Source: Collinsella aerofaciens ATCC 25986
Lineage (GTDB): Bacteria; Actinomycetota; Coriobacteriia; Coriobacteriales; Coriobacteriaceae
Assembly: GCF_010509075.1 (NCBI RefSeq)
Contig: NZ_CP048433.1
Coordinates: 310,001 to 374,000 of the forward strand
Reading direction: 5' to 3'
Length of the DNA: 64,000 bases
Part shown: positions 41,282 through 51,220 of the stretch, piece by piece
Position numbering within the stretch: the first letter of the stretch is position 1
Layout: every line of letters starts with the position of its first letter
Program-made: the position numbers and the translations under genes
The notes under the pieces: model-generated
What the model was told of the DNA's origin: nothing
The model's input: only the letters and a program-made list of their open reading frames with translations
The model's database searches: none

Positions 41282-43292
41282 CATGACGCTGTTTATCGCA
41301 TCGCTTGCCGTCTCGTGCATCGGTGCGCTCGCCTCGGTTCTGCTGATCAAGGCCGATAACGCCGCCAAGACCGCCGGCTGCCTTATCGGCGCCGTCGCGG
41401 CCGTGCTGTCGTTCATCGCGGGCCTCGAGGCCGTGCTTGGCGACGTTTCGTCCCTCAACACGGTCTTCTTCTTCCCGTTCGCCCGTCTCGAGCTCTTGCT
41501 TAACGGCCTTGCGGGCCTGATCGTGGTCCTCATCTCGATCCTCGCCTTTGCGGGCTTCATCTACGGTCTGTCCTACTTCGACGAGTACCCGGGCAAGGTC
41601 GGGCGCGCCGGCTTCTTCATGAACACCTTCGTCGCCTCGATGATGCTCGTCATCACCGCCGACAACGTGTTCTGGTTCCTGGTCGCCTTTGAGCTCATGT
41701 CCCTTACGAGCTACTTCCTTGTCGTCATTGAGGAAAACAAGAACTCCATCAAGGGCGGTTGGCTCTACTTCGTCATCGCGCACGTGGGCTTCGTCCTCAT
41801 CATGGCGAGCTTCCTGCTCATGACCAACGGCGTGGGCGGTTCCTTCAGCTTCAGTGATTTCCGTACGCATGACTTTGGACCCGCCATCTCCTCCGTGTGC
41901 TTCGTCCTCGCGTTCTTCGGATTTGGCGCAAAGGCCGGTATCATCCCGCTGCACTCCTGGCTGCCCCAGGCGCACCCCGAGGCGCCGTCCAACGTGTCCG
42001 CCCTCATGTCCGGCGGCATGATCAAGATCGGCATCCTGGGAATCCTCAAGGTCGGTCTCGACCTGCTCGCGGGTTCGGGCGTCCAGCTCTGGTGGGGCCT
42101 CATGGTCCTGGTCTTTGGATCCATCTCCTCGGTCCTGGGCGTCGTCTACGCCCTCCACGAGCACGACATCAAGCGCCTGCTGGCCTATCACTCCGTCGAG
42201 AACATTGGCATCATCTTGCTCGGTGTCGGCGCGTCCATGACGGCGCACGCCCTGGGCAACGACGTCATCGCGACGATCGCGCTCATGGCCGCCCTCTACC
42301 ACACGCTCAACCACGCCATGTTCAAGGGCGAGCTGTTCCTCGGCGCGGGCTCCCTGCTCTATGCCACGGGTACGCGCAACATGGAGAAGATGGGCGGTCT
42401 GTTCCGCCGCATGCCGGTCACGGCCGTCTGCTTCCTCATCGGCGCTCTTGCCATCTCGGCCATCCCGCCGCTCAACGGCTTCGTTTCCGAGTGGTTCACC
42501 TACCAGTCCCTGTTCAACATCTCGACGCTCTCCGACCCGGTCGTCATGGTGTTCGCCGTCGCCTCCGCGGCCGCGCTCGCCATCACCGGTGCCCTGGCCG
42601 TTACGTGCTTCGTGAAGGCCTACGGCGTCTCGTTCGCGAGCAGCCCGCGTTCCCAGGAGGCTGCGAACGCCAAGGAGTCCCCGGCTCCGATGTTGTTCTC
42701 GCAGATGCTCCTCGCGGCCATCTGCGTGGTGCTGGGAATCGGCTCTCCCGTCATCGCCCCGGTTCTGGGCGACGTCGCCCAGAGCGTGCTTGCCGGCTCC
42801 GCCGTCACGGCCACCTCGGGCGTGTCTCTGGTGAACGAGATTTCCGGTGCCGCCACCTCCACCCCCGCGATCGCCATCGCGCTCGTGGTCCTCACCGGCC
42901 TCGCGTTCGCGTTGAGGTCCTGCCTCGGCGCCAAGGCCCCCGCTAAGAAGACCGACCCTTGGGCGTGCGGCTACGAGCCCAACGAGCACATGCCCGTCGT
43001 CGCCACGAGCTTCGCGTCCGACGTCGAACTCTTCATGGGCCCGCTCTACACCCTGCGCGAGGTATGCACCAAGATCTGCTGGTCCATCGCGCACGTGTTC
43101 CAGAAGCTCACCGGTGTCGCCCAGGGCGTCGAGCCCCTGCCCGACCGTTTCCTGGTCGATGCACCGAGCGAGGGTGCCGACAAGCTGGCCGGCCTCGCCT
43201 CCAAGATCGAGGGCGGCAACTACTCCGTATACATCTGCTACATCGTCGCGGCGCTCGTGGTCTTCCTCGTGCTCGCCGTGGTCATGGTCTAG
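41274..43292 (+). CDS. hyfB: Hydrogenase membrane subunit HyfB (NuoL/antiporter-like)
   Basis: A 672-residue integral membrane protein related to NuoL and Mrp antiporter subunits, with about 15-16 hydrophobic segments. The family core GAKAGIIPLHSWLPQAHPEAPS is near residues 221-242, and the LAYHSVENIG segment near 302. The hydrophilic part near residues 550-585 is typical of HyfB/HycC. It would form part of the proton-translocating arm. It overlaps the hyfA stop by 8 bp. Confidence 0.9.
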   Translation: MDSMTLFIASLAVSCIGALASVLLIKADNAAKTAGCLIGAVAAVLSFIAGLEAVLGDVSSLNTVFFFPFARLELLLNGLAGLIVVLISILAFAGFIYGLSYFDEYPGKVGRAGFFMNTFVASMMLVITADNVFWFLVAFELMSLTSYFLVVIEENKNSIKGGWLYFVIAHVGFVLIMASFLLMTNGVGGSFSFSDFRTHDFGPAISSVCFVLAFFGFGAKAGIIPLHSWLPQAHPEAPSNVSALMSGGMIKIGILGILKVGLDLLAGSGVQLWWGLMVLVFGSISSVLGVVYALHEHDIKRLLAYHSVENIGIILLGVGASMTAHALGNDVIATIALMAALYHTLNHAMFKGELFLGAGSLLYATGTRNMEKMGGLFRRMPVTAVCFLIGALAISAIPPLNGFVSEWFTYQSLFNISTLSDPVVMVFAVASAAALAITGALAVTCFVKAYGVSFASSPRSQEAANAKESPAPMLFSQMLLAAICVVLGIGSPVIAPVLGDVAQSVLAGSAVTATSGVSLVNEISGAATSTPAIAIALVVLTGLAFALRSCLGAKAPAKKTDPWACGYEPNEHMPVVATSFASDVELFMGPLYTLREVCTKICWSIAHVFQKLTGVAQGVEPLPDRFLVDAPSEGADKLAGLASKIEGGNYSVYICYIVAALVVFLVLAVVMV

Positions 43293-43309
43293 AGAGGGGA
43301 GAGGATATT

Positions 43310-44233
43310 ATGAACATCGTTCTTGCGATGGCGCAGGGCCTCGTGGTCATGCTGGTCGCGCCCTTCTTCTCCGGCCTCGCCCGTGTGATTCGCGCGAAGA
43401 TGCACAATCGCCGCGGTCCGTCCATCCTTCAGGATTACCGGGACCTCGCGAAGCTCATGGCGCGTCCCGAGTCCGTGAGTTCCGACTCGAGCTTCGTGCT
43501 GCGCATCATGCCGCCGCTGTTCCTCGCGGTGTCGTTTATGCTCGCCATGGGCCTGCCCATGTTCACGCTCCAGAGCCCCATGCCCGTCTTTGGTGACGCC
43601 ATCACCATCATGTACGCGCTCGCGCTGTCCCGCTTCTTCTTCGCGCTGTCCGGCGTGGATTCCTCCAACGCCTACGCGGGCTTCGGCGGTATCCGCGAGC
43701 TCCTCATGAGCGTGCTCATCGAGCCGTCCATGCTCATCGCGCTGTTCACCGTCGCCATCGTGTGCGGCTCCACGGACATTGCGACCATGGGTCAGCACAT
43801 CGTTACGGGCAACGTCTCGAGCGTCGTCGCCGTTATCCTCGCCGGCGTCGCCTTCGCGGCCGCCTGTTACATGGAGCTCGGCAAGCTTCCGTTCGATCAG
43901 GCCGAAGCCGAGCAGGAGCTCCAGGAGGGCCCGCTCGCCGAGCTCTCCGGCCCGTCCCTGGCCATGATGAAGCTCGCCATGGGCATGAAGCAGGTCGTGG
44001 TCGTCGCTTGGTTCACCTCCATCTTCATCCCCTGGGGAGAGCCCGCGACCATCGGCGTCACCGCTCTCGTGGGCGCCGTCGTCTTCCTCGTCAAGTGCCT
44101 GGTCGATTTCGTCGTCTGCGGCGTGCTCGAGAACTCCGTTTCCCGTTCGCGCTTCAAGGTGCTCGGTAACCAGACCTGGGCCGTCGTCGGCATCGCGGTC
44201 CTCGCGTTCGTCTTCGTCGTCGTAGGCGTGTAG
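43310..44233 (+). CDS. hyfC: Hydrogenase membrane subunit HyfC (NuoH-like)
   Basis: A 307-residue membrane protein homologous to NuoH and HycD, with about eight helices. The RRGPSILQDYRDLAKLM segment near residues 33-49 and ELGKLPFDQAEAEQELQEGP near 188-207 are family hallmarks. It anchors the soluble hydrogenase module. ATG 43310 is preceded by GAGAGGGGAGAGG; the longer frame overlaps hyfB. Confidence 0.92.
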   Translation: MNIVLAMAQGLVVMLVAPFFSGLARVIRAKMHNRRGPSILQDYRDLAKLMARPESVSSDSSFVLRIMPPLFLAVSFMLAMGLPMFTLQSPMPVFGDAITIMYALALSRFFFALSGVDSSNAYAGFGGIRELLMSVLIEPSMLIALFTVAIVCGSTDIATMGQHIVTGNVSSVVAVILAGVAFAAACYMELGKLPFDQAEAEQELQEGPLAELSGPSLAMMKLAMGMKQVVVVAWFTSIFIPWGEPATIGVTALVGAVVFLVKCLVDFVVCGVLENSVSRSRFKVLGNQTWAVVGIAVLAFVFVVVGV

Positions 44234-44249
44234 GGAGAAGGGAGAAACT

Positions 44250-45707
44250 ATGTCAATCGAATCGAGCTTGTCCCTCTTTGCCATGGTGGCGATCGCCGTC
44301 CCCATGCTGGGCTCCCTGCTCATCGTCATGCTGCCGCGTCCCTACGCTAAATGGATCTGCGCCTTTGCCGGCGGCATCGCCACGGTCGCTTCCGTTGGCT
44401 TGGCCGCGACGTTTGCCGGAAACGGCATGAACGCGGTCGATGTAACCTGGGCGAGTATGGGCCAGACCTTGGTCATGGGCTTCATATTCGACCGGATGAG
44501 CACGCTGCTCGCACCCGCGTTCGTCGCTATCGGCCTGCTCGTCGTCATCTATTCGTTCCCGTACATGAGCGATAAGAATAAGGAGCATCCCGACGCGCCC
44601 CGTCGTCGCTTCTACGTGTACTTCTCCACGTTCATCGGCGCCATGGCCGGTCTCGCCTACAGCTCCACCATCGTCGGCCAGCTCGTTTTCTTCGAGATCA
44701 CCGGTGTGTGCTCCTGGGGCCTCATCAGCTACTACATGACGCCCACGGCCAAGAAGGCCGGTATGAAGGCGCTCATCATCACCCATATCGGCGCTCTGGG
44801 ACTCTACATCGGCGCGGCCTTCCTGTTCGCCGGAACCGGCACGTTCGCGCTGAGCGCGATCTCCCAGCTCGATTCCGGTATGAAGACCGTCGTGCTGCTG
44901 CTCATCCTGTTCGCTGCTTGGGCCAAGTCCGCCCAGTTCCCGCTCTACATGTGGCTGCCCTCCGCAATGGAGGCCCCCACGCCCGTTTCCGCCTACCTTC
45001 ATGGCGCGTCCATGGTTAAGGTCGGCGTGTGCGTGTTCGCCCGCGCTCTTGCGAGCGCCGGCGATATCCCCGAGATCGTCGGTTGGGTCGCCATCATCGA
45101 CGCCGTCGTGACCATGCTCTTCGGCTTCCTCATGTACCTGCCCCAGAAGGATATGAAGCGCCTGCTCGCCTTCTCGACGATCGCGCAGCTCGCCTACGTG
45201 TTCTTTGGCCTGGGCCTCTCCGTGTTCGGAAGCCAGATGGCGTTTAACGGCGCCGTCGAGCACATCTTCAACCACGCGTTCACCAAGACCCTGTTCTTCC
45301 TCATCGCTGGCTCTCTCAGCTTCACGCTGGGAACCCGTATGCTGCCCAAGATCCAGGGCCTCATGAAGAAGTACCCGGTCACGGGCGTGGGCTTTGCGGT
45401 CGCCGCGACCGCTATCGCCGGCGTGCCCCCCATGAGCACGTTCTTTTCCAAGTTCCAGATCATTTCCGGTGGCTTCGCGGTTGGTGCTACCAACACGGTC
45501 ATCTTTGTCCTCGTGTGCGTCATGGTCGTCGAGACCGTCGCCACCTTCGCATGGTTCCTGCGTTGGATGGGTAAGGTCCTGCCCGGTGAGCCGAGCGAGA
45601 CCGTGGCCGCCGGCCAGCCCCTTCCGCGCGCCATGGCGTTCGTGTTCGTCGTCCTCATGATCATGGTCGTCGTCGCCGGTCCTCTGTCCTCTAGTTGGAT
45701 GGGTTAG
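44250..45707 (+). CDS. hyfD: Hydrogenase membrane subunit HyfD (NuoL/M/N-like)
   Basis: A 485-residue antiporter-like membrane protein. The core segment WAKSAQFPLYMWLPSAMEAPTP near residues 226-247 and LLAFSTIAQLAYVFFGLG near 304-321 match NuoL/HyfD. Its presence with hyfE and hyfF distinguishes the hydrogenase-4 type from the shorter hydrogenase-3 (hyc) type. GGGAGAAA precedes the ATG. Confidence 0.9.
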   Translation: MSIESSLSLFAMVAIAVPMLGSLLIVMLPRPYAKWICAFAGGIATVASVGLAATFAGNGMNAVDVTWASMGQTLVMGFIFDRMSTLLAPAFVAIGLLVVIYSFPYMSDKNKEHPDAPRRRFYVYFSTFIGAMAGLAYSSTIVGQLVFFEITGVCSWGLISYYMTPTAKKAGMKALIITHIGALGLYIGAAFLFAGTGTFALSAISQLDSGMKTVVLLLILFAAWAKSAQFPLYMWLPSAMEAPTPVSAYLHGASMVKVGVCVFARALASAGDIPEIVGWVAIIDAVVTMLFGFLMYLPQKDMKRLLAFSTIAQLAYVFFGLGLSVFGSQMAFNGAVEHIFNHAFTKTLFFLIAGSLSFTLGTRMLPKIQGLMKKYPVTGVGFAVAATAIAGVPPMSTFFSKFQIISGGFAVGATNTVIFVLVCVMVVETVATFAWFLRWMGKVLPGEPSETVAAGQPLPRAMAFVFVVLMIMVVVAGPLSSSWMG

Positions 45708-45717
45708 GAGGTAGGAC

Positions 45718-46371
45718 ATGGGTTATTCGTTAGTCAATATCCTGGGCGGTCTTCTGATCGTGACCTCCACCATGGTGGTCGTCTCGAAGACCATCCCGTC
45801 CGCCATCAAGTGGTACGCGATCCAGTCGGTTGTCCTGGTGGGCGTGCTGCTCACCCTGGGCCTCACCACCGGTGCCACCGAGCTTCTCATGTGGGCCGCG
45901 TCGGCCTTCGTCACCAAGGTGATCCTCGTTCCGTTCATTCTCAACCGTGCCTACAAAAAGATGGGTTCGCCTGCCGATAGCACGTTGACCTCCTCCGTCA
46001 AGCCGGCCTGGACCATCATCCTCACCGGTCTGGAGGTGGCCATCTGCTTCGCGGTGGTCACGCGCCTGAGCCTGCCCACCGCTGAGGTGGCTACTCCGGC
46101 CCTCGCCATCAGCTTCGCGCACTTCTTCGTCGGCCTCACGTGCATCATCTCCCAGCGCAACATCCTCAAGCAAATCTTCGGGTACTGCCTTATGGAGAAC
46201 GGTAGCCACGTGACGCTCGCCCTGCTCGCGCCCACGGCCCCCGAGATCATCGAGATCGGCATCGCCACCGACGCCATTTTCGCCGTCATCATCATGTCCG
46301 CCGTCGTCGTGAGGATCTGGAACGACACCAAGTCGCTCGACTCCCACGACCTGACCGAATTGAAGGGGTAG
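45718..46371 (+). CDS. hyfE: Hydrogenase membrane subunit HyfE (NuoK-like)
   Basis: A 217-residue membrane protein with about six or seven helices; the C-terminal ~100 residues resemble NuoK. The segment GYCLMENGSHVTLALLAP near residues 156-173 is typical of HyfE. Start 10 nt after hyfD, with GGAGGTAGGAC. Confidence 0.88.
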   Translation: MGYSLVNILGGLLIVTSTMVVVSKTIPSAIKWYAIQSVVLVGVLLTLGLTTGATELLMWAASAFVTKVILVPFILNRAYKKMGSPADSTLTSSVKPAWTIILTGLEVAICFAVVTRLSLPTAEVATPALAISFAHFFVGLTCIISQRNILKQIFGYCLMENGSHVTLALLAPTAPEIIEIGIATDAIFAVIIMSAVVVRIWNDTKSLDSHDLTELKG

Positions 46372-46374
46372 GCC

Positions 46375-47940
46375 ATGGATGTTTCAATGCTGACGGTCGC
46401 CCTGCTCGCTTGTCCCCTCGTGTTCTCCCTGATTATGGCTGCGCTCCCCAAGACGACGTCCTACAGCGTCTTTGCGGGGCTCAACACCATCTCCGTCGCG
46501 GCGACCCTCGTCCTTTCGGTCGTCACCGCGGGAACCATGCTCTCGAGCGGGCAGAATATCGACGCTTTGGGCCTGTGGCTCCATCTCGATTCGCTCTCGT
46601 CGATCTTCGTCCTTCTGGTAGGCATCATCGGGTTCATCACCGGCGTGTACTCCATCTCCTATATCAAGATCGATATCAAGGAGAAGACCATGCCGGCCGA
46701 GCGCACCAAGCAGTACTACGCGCTGTTTAGCCTGTTCGTTTTCACGATGCTGCTCGCCTGCCTGTCCAACAACATCATCCTCACCTGGGCGGCGGTCGAG
46801 GCCACCACGCTGTCGACCGTGTTCCTCGTGGGCATCTACAAGAACAAGCAGGCGCTCGAGGCGTCTTGGAAGTACGCGATGGTCTGCACCGCCGGCGTGG
46901 CCTTCGGCCTGTTCGGCACGCTGCTCATCTACGCGAACGCCGCCGATATCATGCCCAACGCGCATGAGGCAGCCTTCCTCACCTCCATCATGCCCTACGC
47001 CGACCAGTTCGACCCGATGCTCGTGCGCCTCGCGTTCGCGTTCATCGTCATCGGCTTCGGCACCAAGGCGGGCCTGTTCCCCATGCACACTTGGCTGCCC
47101 GACGCGCACTCCCAGGCTCCGAGCCCGGTCTCCGCGCTGCTCTCGGGCGTGCTGCTCAAGTGCGCCATGCTGGTGATCATCCGCTTCTACTCCCTGTCCA
47201 TCATCACGGTGGGCGACACCTATCCGCGTACGCTCCTGCTCATCCTGGGCACGCTGTCCATCCTGGTGGCCGCCCTGTGCATCTTCAAGCAGGACGATAT
47301 CAAGCGCCGCTTCGCGTACTCCTCCGTCGACAACGTCGGCGTGGTCGCGCTGTGCCTGGGTATCGGTGGTCCGCTCGGTATCGCCGCCTGCCTGCTGCAC
47401 TGCATCTTCCACGGTTTCACGAAGGCGCTCGCCTTCTGCATGGCCGGTAACATCCAGCACATCTACCACACCCGCGACCTGAACAAGATCAAGGGCGTCG
47501 TCGAGATCGCTCCCGTCACGGCAGCGCTCACCATCATCGCCCTGCTCGCGCTCGCCGCCTTCCCGCCGTTCGCCCTGTTCATCTCCGAGTTCCTCACCTT
47601 CGTGGCCGGCATCCAGTCCGGTCCCATCTGGGTGGTCGTGCTCGTGGCCATTGGCCTCACCGGCGTGTACTTTGCCCTTACCGGCATCGCGCTCAAGTCC
47701 ATCTTCGGCAAGGCGCCCGAGGGCATGAAGCGCCACGAGGTGCCCGCCCTCATGATCATCCCCGAGATCGCCCTCGCGATCGTGGTCATGTGGTTCGGTA
47801 TCGCCACCCCGGTCGCCATCACGAGCGGCGTCGAGGATGCAACGTCCGTCGTTTTGAACCAGAGCGTCGAAGAGCTCCACGAGGCCCCTCTCTACCGCAT
47901 GGTGTTCAGTTCCCAGACCAAGACAAGTGAGGTGAATTAG
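46375..47940 (+). CDS. hyfF: Hydrogenase membrane subunit HyfF (NuoM/N-like)
   Basis: A 521-residue antiporter-like membrane protein. GTKAGLFPMHTWLPDAHSQAP is near residues 225-245, and FAYSSVDNVGVVALCLG near residue 310. With HyfB and HyfD it gives three antiporter-like subunits, suggesting more ion-pumping capacity than hydrogenase 3. It follows hyfE by 3 nt. Confidence 0.9.
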   Translation: MDVSMLTVALLACPLVFSLIMAALPKTTSYSVFAGLNTISVAATLVLSVVTAGTMLSSGQNIDALGLWLHLDSLSSIFVLLVGIIGFITGVYSISYIKIDIKEKTMPAERTKQYYALFSLFVFTMLLACLSNNIILTWAAVEATTLSTVFLVGIYKNKQALEASWKYAMVCTAGVAFGLFGTLLIYANAADIMPNAHEAAFLTSIMPYADQFDPMLVRLAFAFIVIGFGTKAGLFPMHTWLPDAHSQAPSPVSALLSGVLLKCAMLVIIRFYSLSIITVGDTYPRTLLLILGTLSILVAALCIFKQDDIKRRFAYSSVDNVGVVALCLGIGGPLGIAACLLHCIFHGFTKALAFCMAGNIQHIYHTRDLNKIKGVVEIAPVTAALTIIALLALAAFPPFALFISEFLTFVAGIQSGPIWVVVLVAIGLTGVYFALTGIALKSIFGKAPEGMKRHEVPALMIIPEIALAIVVMWFGIATPVAITSGVEDATSVVLNQSVEELHEAPLYRMVFSSQTKTSEVN

Positions 47941-47944
47941 CACC

Positions 47945-49717
47945 ATGGCAGAACCTGAAAAGAAGGACTACGCTCGTCGCTGCGAAAGCCACGTCGAGGC
48001 CCTGCGCGCTGCAGTGCCGGGCGCTATCGAGAAGGTCGAGTGGCAGTGCGAGGACCAGCTGACGATTACCGTCAAGCAGGACAAGCTGCCCGAGGCCGTC
48101 CACTACCTGTACTACGAGCGCTACGGCTGGATTCCCGTGATCATCGGCAACGATGAGCGCAGCCTGTGCGGCCGCTACGCCGTGTATTACGTCATCTCCA
48201 TGGAGGGGGAGGACCCCGGCTGGGTGACCGTGCGCACCGAGGTCGATCCCGCCAAGATGACGTTCCCGTCCGTGACGCCGTTCGTCCCCGCCTGCGTGTG
48301 GGGCGAGCGCGAGCTGCGCGACATGTTCGGCCTGATCCCCGAGGGTCTGCCCGACCGTCGCCGCCTGGTACTGCCCGATGACTGGCCCAGCGGCCTGTAC
48401 CCGCTGCGCAAGGACTCCATGGACTACCGCTTCCGTCCCGCTCCCGCGAGCGACATGGAAAACTACGAGTTCTTGGCCGACACCAAGGGCAAGGAGACCA
48501 CGCTCGTCCCCATGGGCCCGCTGCACATTACCTCCGACGAGCCTGGCCACTTCCGCCTGTTCGTCGAGGGCGAGACGATCGTCGATGCCGACTACCGTCT
48601 GTTCTACGTGCACCGCGGCATGGAGAAGGTCGCCGAGACGCGCCTGAACTATGACGCCGTGACGTTCCTCGCCGACCGTATCTGCGGCATCTGCGGCTGC
48701 GCTCACTCGGTGGCCTATGCCGAGGCCGTCGAGCGCGCCCAGGGCATTCATGTCCCGCCGCGCGCCCAGTACATCCGTGCCATCATGCTCGAGGTCGAGC
48801 GCCTGCACTCGCATCTGCTCAACATTGGCCTGGCGTCGCACTACACGGGCTTCGACTCCGGCTTCCAACAGTTCTTCCGCGTCCGCGAGAAGTCCATGGA
48901 CCTGGCCGAGAAGCTCTCCGGTCACCGCAAGACCTACGGCCTCAACGTGATCGGCGGCGTGCGTCGCGACATTTTGGCCGAGCAGAAGCTCTCCACGCTC
49001 ACGACCATCCACCAGCTGCGCTCCGAGGTTCAAGAGCTCGTCGACGTGCTGCTCTCCACGCCCAACTTCATTGAGCGTACGAGCGGCATCGGCATCTTGG
49101 ACCGCAAGATCGCACGTGACTTCTCGCCGGTCGGCCCGCTCATGCGTGGCTCGGGCTATGCCCGCGACGTGCGCTTTGACCATCCCTTCGACGGCTACGC
49201 CGATCCGGACGTCCAAAAGATGCACGCCGCCACGGCCGACACCTGCGATGCCTTCGGCCGCACCGCCGTTCGCATCCAGGAGGTCTACGATTCGATCGAC
49301 ATGATCGAGACCATGCTCGAGAACTGCCCGTCGGGCCCCATCCTCACCACGGATTGGGAGTACACCCCGCACAAGTACGCCATCGGCGCCACCGAGGCGC
49401 CGCGCGGCGAGGACGTGCACTGGGCCATGCTCGGCAATAACCAGAAGTGCTACCGCTGGCGCGCCAAGGCCGCCACGTACAGCAACTGGCCGGTCCTGCG
49501 CTACATGTTCCGCGGCAACACCGTGGGCGACGCGGCGCTGATCGTCGGTTCGCTCGACCCGTGCTACTCCTGCACCGATCGCGTGACGGTGACCGATGTC
49601 GCCGCCAAGCGCGACCACGTGCTCGACAAGGAGCAGTTCGAGAACGTCTGGCGCGACAAGTCGCCGCTTGCGGGCGAGGGAACCATAGCCGCTCCGCTCG
49701 ATGAGGAGGCGCTCTAA
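47945..49717 (+). CDS. hyfG: [NiFe] hydrogenase large subunit HyfG (NuoC/NuoD fusion)
   Basis: 590 residues. Residues ~1-170 are NuoC-like (WGERELRDMFGLIPEGLPDRR). The rest is the NuoD-like catalytic part. The two CxxC pairs that bind the Ni-Fe centre are both present, in RICGICGCAHS near nt 48679 and DPCYSCTDR near nt 49558, so it should be an active hydrogenase of group 4. About 45 residues follow the second pair, which fits a C-terminal extension removed by the HycI protease. Confidence 0.94.
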   Translation: MAEPEKKDYARRCESHVEALRAAVPGAIEKVEWQCEDQLTITVKQDKLPEAVHYLYYERYGWIPVIIGNDERSLCGRYAVYYVISMEGEDPGWVTVRTEVDPAKMTFPSVTPFVPACVWGERELRDMFGLIPEGLPDRRRLVLPDDWPSGLYPLRKDSMDYRFRPAPASDMENYEFLADTKGKETTLVPMGPLHITSDEPGHFRLFVEGETIVDADYRLFYVHRGMEKVAETRLNYDAVTFLADRICGICGCAHSVAYAEAVERAQGIHVPPRAQYIRAIMLEVERLHSHLLNIGLASHYTGFDSGFQQFFRVREKSMDLAEKLSGHRKTYGLNVIGGVRRDILAEQKLSTLTTIHQLRSEVQELVDVLLSTPNFIERTSGIGILDRKIARDFSPVGPLMRGSGYARDVRFDHPFDGYADPDVQKMHAATADTCDAFGRTAVRIQEVYDSIDMIETMLENCPSGPILTTDWEYTPHKYAIGATEAPRGEDVHWAMLGNNQKCYRWRAKAATYSNWPVLRYMFRGNTVGDAALIVGSLDPCYSCTDRVTVTDVAAKRDHVLDKEQFENVWRDKSPLAGEGTIAAPLDEEAL

Positions 49718-49718
49718 T

Positions 49719-50435
49719 ATGCTGAAGCTTTGGAAGGTTAACGCCAAGGCCGGCGACGCGACGGTCAAGTACCCGTTTGCGCCGTTCCCCACTAACAAGG
49801 ACATGCGCGGCAAGCCCGAGCACAATGCCGAGCTCTGCATCGCCTGTGGTGCCTGCGGCGTGGCGTGCCCGGCCGATGCCATTCGCATGGACACCGACCT
49901 TGCGGCCGATACCATCACCTGGTCGATCGACTACGGTCGCTGCATCTTCTGCGGCCGCTGCGAGGAAGCCTGCCCCATGGAGGCCATCAAGCTCACCGAG
50001 GAGTTTGAGCTGGCCGTCATGAGCAAGGATGACCTCACCAGCAAGAGCGTCTACACGCTCGAGCACTGCTCGCGCTGCGGCAAGCCGTTTGCCCCGCACA
50101 AGGAGATCGACTACGCCAAGCTCCTGCTGCAAAAGACCGGCGGCATGGAGGCCATCCAGGCCGCCCGTACCGTCGGTATGTGCCAGGAGTGCAAGCGCGA
50201 GCTCGATGCCCTGCGCGCCGCCTCGGCCGTAAAGACCGGCAACGCTGCCGGCATGGCTGCCAACGAGACGCTCGCGTCCGGTGAGCCCCAGGGCCCCGGC
50301 ATGGAGTATCTGGGCGGCCACGGCGTGAACCCGGAGTATATCGACCGCGAGCTCAATCCCGATGCGCCCGAGATTCCCGCCGGTCCGGCGCCGGTCGAGG
50401 GCATCATCATGGATTTTGAAACGAAGGAGGAGTAA
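49719..50435 (+). CDS. hyfH: Hydrogenase ferredoxin subunit HyfH (NuoI-like)
   Basis: A 238-residue two-cluster ferredoxin. CIACGACGVACP near residue 43 and CIFCGRCEEACP near 76 bind two [4Fe-4S] clusters. A further CSRCGKPF and CQECKRE pair near residues 111 and 158 could bind zinc or another metal. It is longer than E. coli HyfH, with a C-terminal acidic/proline-rich tail. ATG 49719 overlaps the hyfG end region, preceded by GAGGAGG. Confidence 0.9.
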   Translation: MLKLWKVNAKAGDATVKYPFAPFPTNKDMRGKPEHNAELCIACGACGVACPADAIRMDTDLAADTITWSIDYGRCIFCGRCEEACPMEAIKLTEEFELAVMSKDDLTSKSVYTLEHCSRCGKPFAPHKEIDYAKLLLQKTGGMEAIQAARTVGMCQECKRELDALRAASAVKTGNAAGMAANETLASGEPQGPGMEYLGGHGVNPEYIDRELNPDAPEIPAGPAPVEGIIMDFETKEE

Positions 50436-50437
50436 CC

Positions 50438-51220
50438 ATGGCCGAACCCACGCTTTTGCCCGAGCGGCTTCAGTACCGCCCGACCAAGATCGAGCTCGAC
50501 GAGAGCATCGAGAAGGCCAAGGCGACCCTTCTTAAGAAGATCAAGCGCTCGGTGTACGTCTACCGTGTCGACTGCGGCGGCTGCAACGGCTGCGAGATCG
50601 AGATCTTCGGTTCCATCACGCCCGTCTTTGACGTCGAGCGCTTTGGCATCAAGGTCGTGCCCTCGCCCCGTCACGCCGACGTACTGCTGTACACCGGCGC
50701 CGTGACGCGTGCCATGCGCATGCCGGCCCTGCGCGCGTTTGAGGCCGCACCCGATCCAAAGATCGTGGTGTCCTATGGCGCGTGCGGCTGCACCGGCGGC
50801 ATCTTCTACGACAACTACTGCGTCTGGGGCGGCACGGATAAGATTCTGCCGGTCGATGTCTACATCCCCGGCTGCCCGCCCAGCCCCGCGCAGACCGTCT
50901 ACGGCTTTGCCATGGCGCTCGGTCTGCTGGACCAAAAGCTCCATGCCGAGACCACGGTGGAGGCCGCCGGCGAGCAGGCCGATATCCTGCACCCCGGCGT
51001 GCCGTACAAACTGCGCGTTGCCATCGAGCGCGAGGCTCGCGCCATGAGCGGCTACCGTTACGGCCGCGACCTGGCCAACGAGTTTATGGACACGCTCGAG
51101 GGTGCGCCCAAGGGCGATATCCGCGGTGCCATGGCGCTGCTCATTGACAAGCAGGACGATCCGCGCCGCGTTGAGGTCTACTCGGCGCTGCAGGATCTGG
51201 TGCTGGCCGGAGGTCGCTAG
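50438..51220 (+). CDS. hyfI: Hydrogenase small subunit HyfI (NuoB-like)
   Basis: A 260-residue small subunit carrying the proximal [4Fe-4S] cluster. The ligands are in CGGCNGCEIEI near residues 47-57, GACGCTGG near 111-118 and PGCPPSP near 145-151. It joins HyfG in the catalytic unit. AAGGAGGAG lies before the ATG. Confidence 0.92.
   Translation: MAEPTLLPERLQYRPTKIELDESIEKAKATLLKKIKRSVYVYRVDCGGCNGCEIEIFGSITPVFDVERFGIKVVPSPRHADVLLYTGAVTRAMRMPALRAFEAAPDPKIVVSYGACGCTGGIFYDNYCVWGGTDKILPVDVYIPGCPPSPAQTVYGFAMALGLLDQKLHAETTVEAAGEQADILHPGVPYKLRVAIEREARAMSGYRYGRDLANEFMDTLEGAPKGDIRGAMALLIDKQDDPRRVEVYSALQDLVLAGGR

Noticed and set aside
41223-43094. A 623-residue open frame opposite hyfB, and similar long frames opposite hyfD, hyfF, hyfG and fdhF.
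   Set aside because: The translations are Arg/Glu/Asp/Gly-rich and low in complexity, as expected for antisense of hydrophobic or GC3-rich genes.
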